This document shows, in pieces, positions 1 to 12,206 of a stretch of 64,000 bases of DNA (position 1 is the stretch's first letter; every line of letters starts with the position of its first letter). A program made the position numbers and the translations under genes. Source of the stretch: Ananas comosus (taxonomy: Eukaryota; Streptophyta; Magnoliopsida; Poales; Bromeliaceae); the NCBI RefSeq assembly GCF_001540865.1, contig NC_033626.1, forward strand, positions 248,001 to 312,000, given 5' to 3'. The notes under the pieces are model-generated. The model searched no databases, was not told where the DNA came from, and saw only the letters and a list, made by a program, of their open reading frames with translations.

Positions 1-177
1 ATGCAAATTTGCCAAAAATTAATTATGGTAATATAAAATGTTTAAGTATTTATATTTAATTAATAATAATTCAAGCCCGAGTTCGTATGACTCGGATCGG
101 GCGATTGGTACCCGAACCCGCTTACCCGCATCGCTCGATCCTCTTTAACTCTTCTCCGAAGAGTTCTCCGCCCCCGC

Positions 178-3100
178 ATGGCTTCTTCCCTCGCCTCGCC
201 CCGACCCCTTCTTCTCCCCCAAAAGCCACTGCACAAACCCTTCGATCTAGGGTTAGGGTTAGGGTTCCACTCTCCTCGTTCCGTCCCCCTCGGCCGCCGC
301 TCGTCGCAGCTCCGGTGGAAGCTTCTCCCCATAGGAAGCGTAGTGGAAGCTTCGTTGAGGAGGGGTGCGGGAGGGGGGAGCTCCTCTTCGTCGTCATGGG
401 ACGACGAGCCCTACGAGCTCCTTCCAGGGGGGAGGAGAGCGTACCTCGACGAGCAGGACGTGGCGAGCTTCCTCGATCCCCCTAAGGAGCTCATCCCTAT
501 CGATCCTGATTCCTACAACCCCGCTTCCTATCTCTGGTGAGCTACCATTCCAAGCGTCTTCTTCTTCTTCTTCTTCTTCTTCTTCTTCTTCTTCAAATTG
601 GTATTGTTAGTTGATTTCAACTTCAACTTTTGGAATTTAATTGCATCCGGGGAAAAAACAAAAGTTTATGTGCTGAAGCATGTATATGCACTACACTCCA
701 CAATGCTTGCTCTTTCACCATTTATTGGCACAATATGATGTCCTTTTACATCATGTAGTTCTTAAATCTCTCTGAAAATGTGATTTTTTTCCTTTTATTG
801 TGGTTGTGGTCTACGAGTTCTTATGTGTTTACCATTTGAGCTTCTTCTTTCCTCTTAAGAATACTAGGGAACTACTAAAATGTTCATGTTTGCTACAAAT
901 TTATCTGGTTTTTTTAAATTTATTTAATTTGCAGGAAAAAAATTGGAGATATACCTGAAGAAAGAAGAGATCATTTACTCTCTACACTGAAATCTAGGTG
1001 AATTCTGATGCCAGGCAACACTACTTATAAATTATAATGAATTATTGAAGTTCTGTTTTGCTATTGTGGAACAAGTTATGCACATTTAGATTCAGAAGAG
1101 GTTATTGTTTGCAATGTTCAGGCACATATCTAGGATGTGGGAACTAGCTGGGACGCGTTACCAAGATGTCAAATTGGCAAAGCAAAGTTCATCTCCATTG
1201 TTATCCATGAGCGGTAGTTCGCCAGCTCTGGAAGTTTGGACTTGCAGAACAAGCAAAGGTGCTTTCCCTAGGAAAAATCTGTAGTCAATAAGAAAAAGGA
1301 AAATAAATTTCTCTTATTATTTCTATTTTAGTTTTGTCAGAACTGAGAACTCACATTACATTTTTTTTTACTATATAATTTGGCTCTATCATCTTGTTAT
1401 TTGTTCTACTTATTCAAAAATCTGATTATTTTCTAACACTTACTGTGTATTCAAATTTCAAACAGGTGCTTTGCCAGTTCCTTGGTTTAATGACTTCAAG
1501 AAGGTGTTCTAGCTATAGGCTTTCCCTTATCATTTCACATTATATAGCTATTTATTGCCTAGTTTACAACTTTGATATAACTTCGTCTATGTTGCACAGG
1601 TTATTTTCCGTGGCAAGGATGGGGATACATATGGGCGAATAATTCTTGGTAAAATTTTTTGGTATTGTTAAAAATATGTGATTTCATGCAAATCGTACAT
1701 GTATATGATTATTTACTTTTTTGTTTTTAATTTACAATAATGTCAGCAATATATTTGGTTTTCATTCTATGATGTCAACATAACATTGTTTAAAAGTCAC
1801 CACAGTAGTATCAACTGCTTGGAGGCAATGATAGTAATATGATTTTTATCTTTCTGTTCAGAAATGTCAAGTAAATATCACTCGCACACTTTAAACCATG
1901 AGGCTGATTGAGACATGCAATGGGCTCGAAAGTATTATGACGAAATTATTGCAGTTGGACTCCTCAAAAAAATATTAGTCTTGGTGCTTGATTATAGAGA
2001 ATCTTAAGCAAACGAAAACCAGAAACATGGCCAGTATAGTAGCATCATAATATACTAGATCCTGACTTTTAGGGTCTACAAACCTGATTGCTAGAATTAA
2101 CTCGTGCATGATTTAATGCGTGCGCATGTATTTAGACAGTTGTCACATGCACATGTATGTAGACTGTTGATTGCTTCAATCTACTTTTTCATGTTACGAT
2201 TTTTATTTTTCCCGAGGGAAATCTATGTTTGCTATTCTGAGTTATGGCTCAGTTTCATGGGATTTGGGTGTTCTGTTTGATCTGTACATGCTAAACTAGC
2301 TTCTTTTCGCCTTTAGGTGCATTGAATCCATTCAGCGTGGCGAGGTCATATCACCCATTGTACTTCAAAGTTAAGCAAGTTGTGGAAGTAATGTCCACCG
2401 AACAGCCTTGTGATTTGGCATATGAATTTGGGGATGGGCTTTTTGACCATGATGTTTTTCCTGAGAACTTTTTGAGACCTGGTATGCTATCCCATTTTAA
2501 TTGAAATTGAAACTTCTATTGTCACTAGGTGCTTATATTGGAATTAATTGGTTGTTGTCTTAGATGCATTGAGTTTTATAGGCTGTGTCTAATGTCTTGA
2601 TCATCGAATTCTATCTAAGTTGCCATGATCAAATTCTGTCTAAATTCTCAAGACAAATAAGCTAGACAAAATTTTACTAGTATCATTGCAAGTTCGTTTA
2701 TAACTATAACTATCTTTACTTTCTGCTAGTACTTCTACTTCTCAAGAGCAAAAAAATTTCAGAAATATTTTCCTTTAAGAGTACAGAATTTTATTTGTAT
2801 TTTCTTTGGATGAGTGTATAAGTGGGTAAATGGGTAAACAAGAAGCATATAGCTTGCTGGAAAGAAGTATTACTTGTGCCATTTCATCTAGAACAACAAA
2901 AAAGCTCAAGTAGTTATATGTTCCATATTTTACCATTCTATATGCATTTGCTATTACGTACTTGGTTAATCAAAGTTGATCATCATCATCTTTATCTTTT
3001 TTTCTCAAAAAAAAGAAGTTTATTTTCTGTATTTTTATCTTGATCTTAGTAAGACATCCTTGGCCGTTCAACGATCAATTGGTTATCTACATACGTCATG

Positions 3101-3216
3101 CCGGACCAGGTAGCTTAGTTGGACAAGCATGGCAAGAAGGGAAAAGCCTAGAACAAGTTCCCAAGAAGTTGTGTGGGGAGATCTTAATGGTGAAAGATTA
3201 TTCCACTACTGGTTAG
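178..3216 (+). CDS. Conserved plant protein of unknown function, predicted plastid-targeted (7 exons)
   Basis: Exons that I joined by phase: 178-536, 935-997, 1122-1258, 1466-1503, 1600-1648, 2317-2481, 3050-3216. They close in frame as 325 residues ending at TAG 3214-3216. All junctions are GT-AG. The first 40 or so residues are rich in Ser, Pro, Leu and Arg with almost no acidic residues, as in a chloroplast transit peptide; this is inference. The mature part begins around a PYELLPGGRRAYLDEQD stretch, followed by a DPPKELIPIDP segment, a tryptophan-containing central part (PWFNDFKKVIFRG) and a C-terminal VIYIRHAGPG segment. I recognise it as a single-copy-like plant family sometimes labelled seed maturation-like (compare Arabidopsis AT5G14970, from memory). 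No catalytic motif is visible. The last exon start uses acceptor 3048-3049, because that choice alone gives the conserved reading RHPWPF. I am confident that it is a gene and unsure of its function. Confidence 0.85.
556..594. repeat. (CTT)n microsatellite in intron 1
   Basis: About 13 tandem CTT units lie 20 bases inside the first intron of the plastid-protein gene. The pyrimidine-rich strand is the transcribed sense strand. Confidence 0.9.
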
Positions 3217-3855
3217 TGGTTGCTGATCGGGGGTTCCTACTAATCTGCAAGATCAATTGAGGTGACTCCAATCATCAGAGCTGCTCTCGAATTCAACATT
3301 AAACATCTCTATTCAGATTTAATGACGAGCAGCGGTGCTAAGAGATTGGCATGAGTAGAGAACTGATGTTGCTGACGCCTTTTTGAGTGAGGTCCTAATA
3401 CTAGGTTCGAGGTCAAGGTACAGCTTGAATCCTTTGCTGTTCACTTTTGGCATATATTTTGGAGCAATTATCTCATCCATTCAGGAGCTTTTACATGTGT
3501 ACCCCTGCAGAATTACTGTTTGCTTTATAACCCTGTTAAGCCTAAACTTTCAGATATACATGTAGTTTCTTATAAGAATAAGAATTCACATTATGTTAGG
3601 TTCATTATGTTAGGGTGTCAGGCTGTCAGCTAATGCATGGACAAGTATCTTAAACAGGGGCAGCTTTTTTCAGTGCATGGATAATAAGAAATTAAGTTTT
3701 GAAGGCCCTGTATAAAAAAAAAAAAAAAACTGTTAGCTCCTTCACATTTACTAAATCAAAGAGAGTAACATTGTGAGAATTCATGAGAGTGTATTCATTC
3801 ATTTTCTTCTGCATATTCCAAAGATAGAAACCAAGTCCTTGAGCCCAATTCATCA
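3217..3855. other. Gap between convergent genes, no gene seen
   Basis: This holds the 3' region of the plastid-protein gene and the downstream side of the minus-strand membrane-protein gene, so the two genes converge here. The only marked feature is an A run at about 3714-3729. I see no further coding exon or transposon end. Confidence 0.6.
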
Positions 3856-4773
3856 TCACACCTCATTGTTGGTAATCAAAGTGTTATCCTGTTTTTCTCC
3901 AATCTCTACTTGCTCTTCTTTGGCCTTCCTACACTCATGGAGAAAAACAGCGTAGACCACGAAACCAATGAGCTTCACCAAATAGAAGAAACCCAAAATC
4001 CCGATCCCACCCGATGATCGAATAAATGTTTCATTCTCGCCGCTTTTGTTGATGGACAACAATGCTGGATTAACAACACTAGCAGCCAATACTACCATTA
4101 AGGCGACCCCTTGTAGCTTTCTCCCTTTCTCCTCCTTTCCAATGAATTCATCTTCCATTACTGATATCCATATGTTGGCAATGTGTAAGTAGAAGAATAT
4201 CTCCACAAGGACCACTGTATTAGCTAGGACAACTAAGCACACACATCCGCTGCCGAAGATTGCGGCAGAGATGAATGAGAACATGGCGAAGAAGTAGACA
4301 ATAATTAGGAGAACAATCAAGAAGAAGGTGATCGCCGGTCTCGTCCATTCCGCCTTGATCTTGTGCGACAAATCATGCAACCTGAGTTCTTTCCCTCTGT
4401 GCAAACTAGATGTCGAACGGAGAGTTAGTAGCAGTATCAAGGAAGCAAAAATGCCGAGCCCAATCGCTGAAACCGCTTCTGCTTGAAGGAACTGTTCCAT
4501 AATCTCGCTCATCTCCTGAAGGATTTGTTGAGCTTCGGGGCCTGTGAGATACCTGGGCAATACAAACACAGTGGGGGTTCGGATAGTATTCGAGGCCATG
4601 TTGAATCCTAATGAGAGAAAGAAGAAGGGGAAGAGGATGGTGAGGGTGATTACGGCCGCGAGCCTCGAGTTTAGCAAGAAGATAGTGGAGGGCTCTCTTA
4701 AGACTACTAAAACACCAAGAATGGTAGTGAATGAGCTTTGGATTCTCACTGCATGTTTTCTGATGCTATCCAT
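3856..4773 (-). CDS. Plant multi-pass membrane protein, intronless (paralogue A)
   Basis: A single uninterrupted reading frame of 305 residues. Hydrophobic stretches at about residues 35-57, 98-118, 146-168, 170-187, 187-203, 222-240 and 257-278 predict six or seven membrane spans. The N-terminus (SIRKHAVRIQSS) and the C-terminal tail after residue 280 are charged and probably cytosolic. A segment near residues 192-212 (FFYLHIANIWISVMEDEF) aligns by eye with FYLYTRWSMSLVISAVEETW in the gene at 7645-9118, so the two are paralogues. Plant relatives are usually annotated only as transmembrane protein. There is no recognisable enzyme motif or transporter signature. It converges with the upstream plus-strand gene. 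The coding call is secure; the function is unknown. Confidence 0.85.
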   Translation of the reverse strand: MDSIRKHAVRIQSSFTTILGVLVVLREPSTIFLLNSRLAAVITLTILFPFFFLSLGFNMASNTIRTPTVFVLPRYLTGPEAQQILQEMSEIMEQFLQAEAVSAIGLGIFASLILLLTLRSTSSLHRGKELRLHDLSHKIKAEWTRPAITFFLIVLLIIVYFFAMFSFISAAIFGSGCVCLVVLANTVVLVEIFFYLHIANIWISVMEDEFIGKEEKGRKLQGVALMVVLAASVVNPALLSINKSGENETFIRSSGGIGILGFFYLVKLIGFVVYAVFLHECRKAKEEQVEIGEKQDNTLITNNEV

Positions 4774-5408
4774 GCTATGCTAATGAAGTTTTGAAGCTTT
4801 CCAGCTTGAGATATTTTTGTACAGAAACAACAAGAGCAAGATGGTAAATAAGACGTCGACGACGATGCGATTTCTTGAGAATTAAGTCCATTTCATCTGC
4901 CGTATCGTAGCATTCGCACTTCTTCGGCGGGCCATAATAATTTTGTATTTCTTGTTTGCTTTGTTTCTGATGTCTGATTCTTTGTTTTTTTTTTTTAAAT
5001 TTTCTTTTCTTGTTGCGTTGTTGGCTTGCGAAATGAATCATTTAGTTTTTGGCAATATTCTAGTGTTTAGAGACCCTAAAAAGGAGATTAGTAGTAGCCT
5101 CAGGGCTAATTCCTTGTTTGCCTATTCTTAATATTTTTGTTGTTTGTAACAAAGTCATCACCCCTTAAAGAGAGGATGAGAGTAAGTTATTGCTAAATTA
5201 TTTTCCTTCATGGTTATTGTGGGATTGAGAAAAGAGCAATGCTATCTGCCGATCTAAAAGTTAAATATAAAATATACGGCCTAGGCTCGGAATGATTAGG
5301 GTTCATTTATTAGTCTTATCAATTTTTCTTTTTAACTAAAAATTTTTAAAAAAATTTTAACCCCTAGAATTTATGGGTGTAAAATGTACTGTAAAGTTTG
5401 TAGTTTCC

Positions 5409-5448
<40 letters not shown>

Positions 5449-7066
5449 AGAAAGGTACACCTCTACACCCGCTAATTTTGTTTTGCTTGTTACTGATAGA
5501 TGGACTTCAGTGTTAAACAGGCCGAAAGAGATGAGAAGGAAATAAGAGAGTTTTTTAATTTTTAATTGACATTTGTTATAAAAGAAAATTTTTAAATTTT
5601 TTTTGAATAAGATTATNATATATATATATATATATATATATACCAGCAAAACCAAACACCACAAAAAATAAAAAAAAATCATACAAACGATAGGTATAAG
5701 TCTCTCACTCTGATGCCTGGAGATGAAAATAACGTTTCTTTTCTCATTTTGTCTACGTAATCTTTTTTTCTTCTCCTTTTTCCATTTCCCCCTTTAATTT
5801 GGGGTCTACGTCGTTGTGTGGTAGGTTTTTTACATCAAACAGAGCTGAACCGTGTTGCAGAGGAGGGACAGTTTTGTCACCATAAAATAAAATTTATTAT
5901 TTATTATTGAAGTAGTAACAGCCGACACGGACTTGTCGGGCCCACACGCGATGAGGACCGCTTCTGTGCTCCGTACACTAACTCATTTAAAGCATTCATT
6001 CCAAAACCCTTCACAAATATATCATAATAGTTAAAAAGTTAAAAACGCTCAAAATTTACCAGATCTTGATAAATATTGTTTTTTGAGTGAAACAATCAAA
6101 TGGCCAAAAATTTTACTTTTTACCATATAAAAAATATTTCCGTTTTAAAATTTAAATATTACCCTTTTCTATTAATATAGATTTCCGATAATATATTTCC
6201 TCTAATTATTACAACTATATATTTATTAAAATATTTAGTTTAAATTTTAATAAAATCATGATATCCTTTAGTAAAAGATTGAATAAATAAAATTAAATCA
6301 AATGACTTAAATTGGTCTATAATTTGACTAGCTTATCTATGCCTTTACCTAATTAAAAACATAAGGAAAAAATTTTAGATATCTCTTGTAGTTTGTCAAT
6401 TTTTTATTTTCATACTTTATAATTTTAAAAGTATCATTTTAGATACCATAAAAATTTTAGTTTATTTTCTATTATAAACTCTGTTAACTTCTCCGTTAAA
6501 CTCTACATACGCTGCACATGAACATCGTCAGAAATGTTTCATAAAAGTCGATAAAAGAGTACGAGACTTCTTAAGATGTAATTCTAATTATTTTTTGTGA
6601 ATCTCCAACAGAGAAAAACGACAATGACAATCCACAATGAGCGTAATCAGCTAGTGATTGTTTTAACGTAAACTAAAAGGTAACAAAAAATAAAAAAAAT
6701 AAAATAATAAAGTTAAAATCATAAAGTAATAAAGTAAAAAAATAATAATTTTCAGAAACTATAAATTTTTTCCAAACAATAATAAATAATATAAAAAACT
6801 ACAAAAAAAAAATTTTAAAAAAATTGAAAAGTAATAGCAAAATCTATAGCGACAATAGTTTAACTCCATTACTCAACCACAAGATCAAAAAGGATAATAT
6901 CTAATATATATTTTAAAATTTTAAAAATATTTTATTTATTTTTAGAAGGCTAAAATATTTTTATTGATTATGAAAACAAATTACTTCAAATATTTTCATT
7001 TTCTTTAGGTTGCTACTAATGAAGTTAAATTTTAAAAAATACTTCAATAAGTTCAAAATAAATTTA
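4774..7066. other. AT-rich intergenic region
   Basis: Upstream of the minus-strand gene at 3856-4773. It holds (AT)n runs at about 5412-5446 and 5618-5642, with a single N at 5617 at the edge of the second run. The rest is AT-rich sequence with no supported exon. The short frames here are A/T runs. Confidence 0.6.
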
Positions 7067-7200
7067 TCGTCCTTAGAGCAAGTGGTAAAGGACTTGCTGG
7101 TTGGTACTCGAGACCCAAGTTCAAATTTTAGTTGCAGCTAAGTTTCTTTCTAAATAAAATAAACGAAGCGGGTAGTGTGCTACCTATCTCTCAAAAAAAA
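7067..7200 (+). mobile_element. tRNA-derived SINE, copy 1
   Basis: A 134-base element with a tRNA-like head (AGAGCAAGTGGTAAAGG resembles box A, GAGACCCAAGTTCAAAT resembles box B) and an A-rich 3' tail. It is flanked by a perfect 15-base target duplication, TTCAAAATAAATTTA, at 7052-7066 and 7201-7215, which fixes both ends. The body, ending in GCGGGTAGTGTGCTACC and the A run, recurs at 12207 and, inverted, at 28221. Confidence 0.88.
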
Positions 7201-7644
7201 TTCAAAATAAATTTAGAATTTTCTTTTAAAAAAAAAATAACATACTGGCTGTTTCATTCATTAGAAAGATAAATTAAACTATATAAATAGAACATCCCAG
7301 ACCTCGAGGAGGACGGAAAAAAAAAAACTAACAATTATAATGGTGCCTATATAACTACTAAGAGAAATTGCTCCCACTGACTCATCAGATGTTTAATCTT
7401 GAAGATTTCTAGGAAAGGGTCTAGATTGCTCAACCTTGTAAATTTGGAAATCTTGAATAGTAAGAACAGGCAAATAGATCAAACAAAGTACCAAATGTAT
7501 GATATAAGCACAAGATCAAATGTATGTATATGCACCAAAGTACCAAACAAGTATCAGCTACATATTTATATATGTAGCAAACTTAGGTACACACGACATA
7601 TGTAGAGAGAGAGATAGGGAGATTAATTATTACACTACTAAGGA

Positions 7645-9118
7645 TCAATAGTTTGCACCGACCTTAACTGCAGTGGAATAAGGCAAGGGAGAGTAGATGA
7701 ACCCTTCCTCCACCTTCACCACTTGCTCATCCAATCCATGGCTCTTCCTGCAGTGGTAGTAGAACACGGTGTACACCGACACGCCGTAGAGCTCCCACGC
7801 GGCCGCCGCGGCGGCGGTCGCGGCCCCGACCTTCATCAGCTGGTCGGGGGGAGTTGGGGGGTCGGAGGCGACCAGCGCCGCGAAGGCGCCGTATATCGCG
7901 AGGCGCACGGCCATCAGGATCAGGGTGAGGGCCGTGCCCGTCGCCTTGTTCCCGATGAACAGCTCCACCGACCACGACAGCGCCCCGATCCCCCACGTCT
8001 CCTCGACGGCCGAGATCACCAGGCTCATCGACCATCGCGTGTACAGGTAGAAGTAGAGTAAGATCGATACCCCTGATCCATCCATCCATCCGTCGTATAA
8101 AAATTTGAATGCACTTTTCCGGTGACTAAGATCTACTGTAGAATTCGCGCTTTCGAAGAGAATCAGATCTCTCGAAAGCGCTTTTTAAACTCTAGAATAT
8201 TAAAGCGGATGCGATTTTTAGATCTAATCGATTAATTTGAAAATTATATGGAAATGAGATCACGGGATCCAAGAGCTAAGTTTCTGATGACTCTGCTACA
8301 GAGATGCTTCCCCCAATCGTATTACTACAAAAGTAGTTCTCGGAATCGCACTAGTTCGGCTTTGACGATTTTTTTTTTTTTAAAAAAAAACACTTCTACT
8401 TGTGTGCGATCGAAAATTATAATACCATTATTATATAATAAAAAGTACAATATAATATTAAGAAACTAGAACGAATCGTGTGCGCGCGTGTGTACATATA
8501 TAGAGAGAAAGAGACAGATGGAGATGGAGATGGAGATGGAGCACCTGAGAGAGAGAGGGCGGAGGTGGTTAGGGTTTTGGGGGAATCGCCGGCGACGGAG
8601 GAGTAGCCGATGGAGAGGGCGAGGACGTAGAGGCGCGTGACCATGGCCTTGTAGGAGCGATCGACGACGCGGGCGACGAGGGTCTGGGGGGAGAGGGAGG
8701 AGCCGAGGTAGGCCATGGCGAAGGCGTAGGAGGCGGCGACGAGGAGGAGGAGGGAGGCGGCGAAGGCGGCGAGGATGGGGCCGTAGTGGAGGCGGGCGAC
8801 GGCCAAGACGTCGACGAGGGCGTCGGCGAGGAGGCGGGGGAGCGCGTCGGCGGGGATCGGTGGGCGGGGCGGGGCGAGGGACTTGGCCTTGTGGAGGAGG
8901 TCGGAGAGGAGGGGCGAGATGGAGAGGAAGGTGGAGGAGAAGAGGAGCGTGGAGGAAGCGAGGGAGAAGAGGAGGAGGGGGAGGAAGAGGGGGAGCGTCT
9001 TCGCCGGGAGGAGGAGCGCTTCGCGGAGGATGGAGATGACCGGGGGGAGCTTCGAGGAGGAGGTGGCCATGGCGGTGGTGGTGGTGGTTTTGGAGGAGGA
9101 GAAGAAGAGGAAGGTCAT
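7645..9118 (-). CDS. Plant multi-pass membrane protein, 2 exons (paralogue B)
   Basis: Exon 1 runs 9118 to 8545 and exon 2 runs 8072 to 7645; the join TCAG|GGGTATCG gives 333 residues. The donor is GTGCTCC at 8544 and the acceptor CAG ends at 8073. An internal ATG at 9070 (MATSSSKLPP) is the alternative start. Hydrophobic segments appear near residues 50-70, 130-150 and 165-180 of exon 1 and again in exon 2 (LLYFYLYTRW, ALTLILMAVRLAIYGAFAAL, AAAAWELYGVSVYTVFYYHCRK). Exon 1 is very GC-rich, unlike paralogue A at 3856-4773. Both paralogues lie on the same strand with the same family hallmark (an aromatic FYLY/FFYL segment before a short acidic patch), which suggests an old tandem duplication. 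The function is unknown. Confidence 0.82.
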
Positions 9119-9140
9119 GGTGGTTTTGGTTGTAGGTAGG

Positions 9141-9190
9141 AAGAGGAAGAGGAAGAGGAAGAGGAAGGAGATGAGATCGCTTTGATGAGN

Positions 9191-9230
<40 letters not shown>
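9141..9230. repeat. Purine-rich low-complexity tract (GAGGAA)n and (GA)n with one N
   Basis: A GAGGAA-type run at about 9138-9170 is followed by (GA)n at 9191-9230, directly upstream of the start codon of the minus-strand membrane-protein gene. It therefore reads as a CT-rich 5' leader. A single N at 9190 sits at the repeat edge. Confidence 0.85.
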
Positions 9231-9349
9231 AGAGGGGTGGTGGTGTGGTGGTGACTGGTGAGAGAGTAACAAATCGACAAACGAGAACTGCTACAAGTCC
9301 GCGTCCACCCAAAAAGCAAAGGTAATTTTTATAATATTTTTTTTTTATC

Positions 9350-9620
9350 GAATAAACTTTAAATATCCTCATTTCTATAAATTGGTTACTTTTCTATTTT
9401 AATATCTCATAATTTAAAATATATCAATTTAATATTTTATTTTTTTTTTCGGCTAAAATTTTTTTATTAACTTTTTGTTAAATTATATATAAAAAATTTA
9501 AGATAACTCACTTTAGTATTCTTTAGTTTTAATTTTATTACTAATTTGATGAAAAAAAGGTTAACAAAAAAATATTATAGTGTACCAAAATGATACAATG
9601 ATTAATGGAATATTGATGAA
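9350..9620. mobile_element. Decayed MITE resembling those at 34549 and 52697
   Basis: The segment from 9350 (AAACTTTAAATATC onward, then TATCAATTTAATA) and the inner ACTTTAGTATTCTTTAGTTTT motif match the left arm and middle of the two intact copies at 34549-34895 and 52697-53001. No clear right terminus or target duplication is visible, so the copy is old or truncated. Confidence 0.45.
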
Positions 9621-10889
9621 ATTCTGGTAATTAAATGAGGGACTAAATGTGACTTTTGAAAGTCAGAACAGAAATATAAAATTATTTACAAATTTTGTTT
9701 ATTTTTACATTTTAGCCAATTTTTATCCGAAGACATTAGAATTTATTTACTTATTTAGTTTTTTAATTTAGAAATAAAATTAATGAGTCTTGTAAAGAAG
9801 AAAAATATACTTTTGATGGAGTGGTCCTAAGTATTGCCAGCCATTTTGTGTAATGAATTTTAAAATCCTCGTCAAGAAAAGAGAACAAAGATCAACCATT
9901 CCTAACACAAATTATAAAAAATTTAGTAATTGATATCTGAAATCGTAATTTTAAATTCTAATTACTTCACATTTTCAACGAATTTATAATTTTTTTTACT
10001 AATATTATTTGAATTTAAAATTTTTTGATATAATATTATAGAATATAATCATTCGGCACTAAAAGCTTAGACTGTTATACATTAGTATAAAGAAAAGTCT
10101 TATTATTACTTTTTACTAGCAACATGTAAAAATAAATAAATTTTCATATGGATAGGCGTAAAATGTAGACTCTATAAATAGAGTGTGCATATATTTTTTT
10201 TCTATAAAAGTAGTATCTTTATCATTAGTATTATTAAATGTTTTGGTACTCTTTTAAACTTATACATATATCAAAGGGCTATAATAGACTTAAAAAGAAA
10301 AAAGTTAATAAATACATGAATCGCAAATATACGAACGCAGTACGAGAACTAGTACTTAATGTGGATAAAAAAATGCCACCAAAACTGTGGCAGGTGCAAT
10401 AAAACCTGTTTGGGGCGTTTGGCCTAACACCAGCTTAAAAGCCTAAAAAATGTAACGCTCACATGTCACGATCTGAGTAGCTCTTTGTGGGCCCCACGTC
10501 GTTTGGAAACAGATCCTTTTGCCTCTTCAATAATTCTATTACACGACAATGATGGCGATAGAACACCGGAGACCAAAACAATAATATCTGTAATTAAATT
10601 TTTTGATACTTGTACGAAGGGATGTGCGGATAGAATGATACTAATTTTTTAAATTTGAGTGAATTATTAATTAAATAGTATAATTTAATGAATAAAAATA
10701 ATTAAATAAATATAAATCTAATGACGAAAAATTTGATATCGCCAACTGCTAGGTGCTATTTAGTAACTGGACTCCTCCTACAAATACCTCTTAATATTAT
10801 TTTTATATATCTTAATGTGTCGATAAATTTATGTGGTATATGAGACTATCCACCCACTTAATCTTAGGNAGTATTGGATGGATATGGGA
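9621..10889. other. AT-rich intergenic region, nothing recognised
   Basis: No coding exon and no complete transposon. There is a single N at 10869. A short GC-richer patch at 10480-10510 shows no motif that I recognise. Confidence 0.55.
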
Positions 10890-11340
10890 ATAGAAAGATG
10901 AAAGCCAACGGTGAAAGAGGATTCACCACGTAGCAAAAATTTAAGAAAAATAATATATAGATATATGTATTGTTACGACAAACGCACAAACGGAAACGAA
11001 ATGACGAACACAAAAACAATCAAACCACAAGCAGAAAATAAAGAGACACAGATTTACGTGGAAAACTCTTTGCAGAAAAAAAAACCACGGGCGAGGGAGG
11101 AGAGAACTTCACTATGGAATGAAAAGGGAATACAATGTTCTACAGGTTACAACCGACCACGATCACACGCCTCTAGGGCAAAAACGAGAAAGAAAATCGG
11201 AGCCCTCCGCTACCCACCACAGACATTCATTTTTCCTCCATAATTTTCTTTTCTAAATTGGTCGCACCGCGAAGCTGTCGGCGAGTCGTAAACCCGAACG
11301 TGGAACGATAGTAGATTTCGAGTCACATCTGACAAATATA
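10890..11340 (+). mobile_element. Possible LTR-retrotransposon fragment
   Basis: The sequence around 11050-11100 (GATTTACGTGGAAAACTC, then ACCACGGGCGAGGGAGGAGA) is of the type found in LTR and leader regions of plant Copia elements. A 110-codon frame at 10911-11243 has no recognisable domain. No terminal repeats, tRNA primer site or target duplication were located, so this is tentative. Confidence 0.35.
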
Positions 11341-11346
11341 TATATA

Positions 11347-11885
11347 GCTAGGTTGGTATATTATCGGTAAAATGGAGGCCTCCGTGCTACCAAGTTGTTT
11401 TCAATGATGCGGCTTCCAAATCAACGATCGGCTTCGTTAGACTTGATCTACACTATTGAAAGTATTTGAAAACTAAATTTTATAATTTTTCGGTATTATT
11501 TACCTATTAAACAAATAGTCTAAAAATGAACGGCTGAAAATAAAAATCTCATAAAAAATGGTGATAAAAGACTTGAATTTAAGATCAAATGTGTTGATCT
11601 TACTCTAAATAATGAAAAGAATTTTCTATAAAAATTTCATCAGATTTGGATTGTTTTACACCGTTAAATTCACTAACGCATCACATTTACCATTAAAATT
11701 GTCAATTTTAAAACATTTTGATTACTAGCCAAATGATGTCAAAAAATTATGAAATTTAGTTTCCAAATACTTTTAATAGTGTAGATCAAGTCTAACGGAA
11801 TCGATCGTCGATTTGGAAGCCGCATTATTGAAAACAACTTTGTAGCACGGAAGCCTCCGTGCTATCAATAGTATACCAGCCCAGT
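11347..11885. mobile_element. Foldback MITE, long class (copy B1)
   Basis: About 540 bases with imperfect terminal inverted repeats of about 150 bases. The left arm has GCCTCCGTGCTACCAAGTTG, then a GATCTACACTATTGAAAG block; the right arm has the inverse of both. A 10-base palindrome GGAGGCCTCC sits in the left terminus at 11374-11383. It is flanked by TA repeats on both sides (short on the left near 11337, (TA)n at 11891-11920 on the right). A second copy is at 30590-31128. Confidence 0.85.
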
Positions 11886-11887
11886 TT

Positions 11888-11890
<3 letters not shown>

Positions 11891-11920
<30 letters not shown>
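11891..11920. repeat. (TA)n microsatellite
   Basis: A TA repeat of about 30 bases abutting the right end of foldback element B1. Confidence 0.95.
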
Positions 11921-11922
<2 letters not shown>

Positions 11923-12206
11923 ATCACAGGTCTCCGTATTATTCAGTAACGAAATATCAACCTATTTCCTAGGTTATAACTTATAACAAGGGTTTAAATG
12001 AAAGAAAAGAGCGTGGTAGGATGTAGAAGCTTCGAGCTAAATTACAGATAGGAATAAGGAGTGGGTAATATTTTTTAGGAAAACTGGTTCTTCTACCATC
12101 CAACCGGATAAGGATTCATTGAATGCGATACATGTGTGGTGGAAAATCATCATCACTGTAATACGTAAAATCCTCTGATGAGAGTTTCAATAATAGGTAC
12201 AAAAAA

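Noticed and set aside
8786..9185. Glu/Gly-rich plus-strand frames opposite membrane protein B
   Set aside because: Antisense of a leucine- and proline-rich first exon and of the GA repeats; no conserved motif.
10911..11243. 110-codon frame as a gene
   Set aside because: Lys- and Arg-rich with no domain, in a likely retrotransposon remnant.
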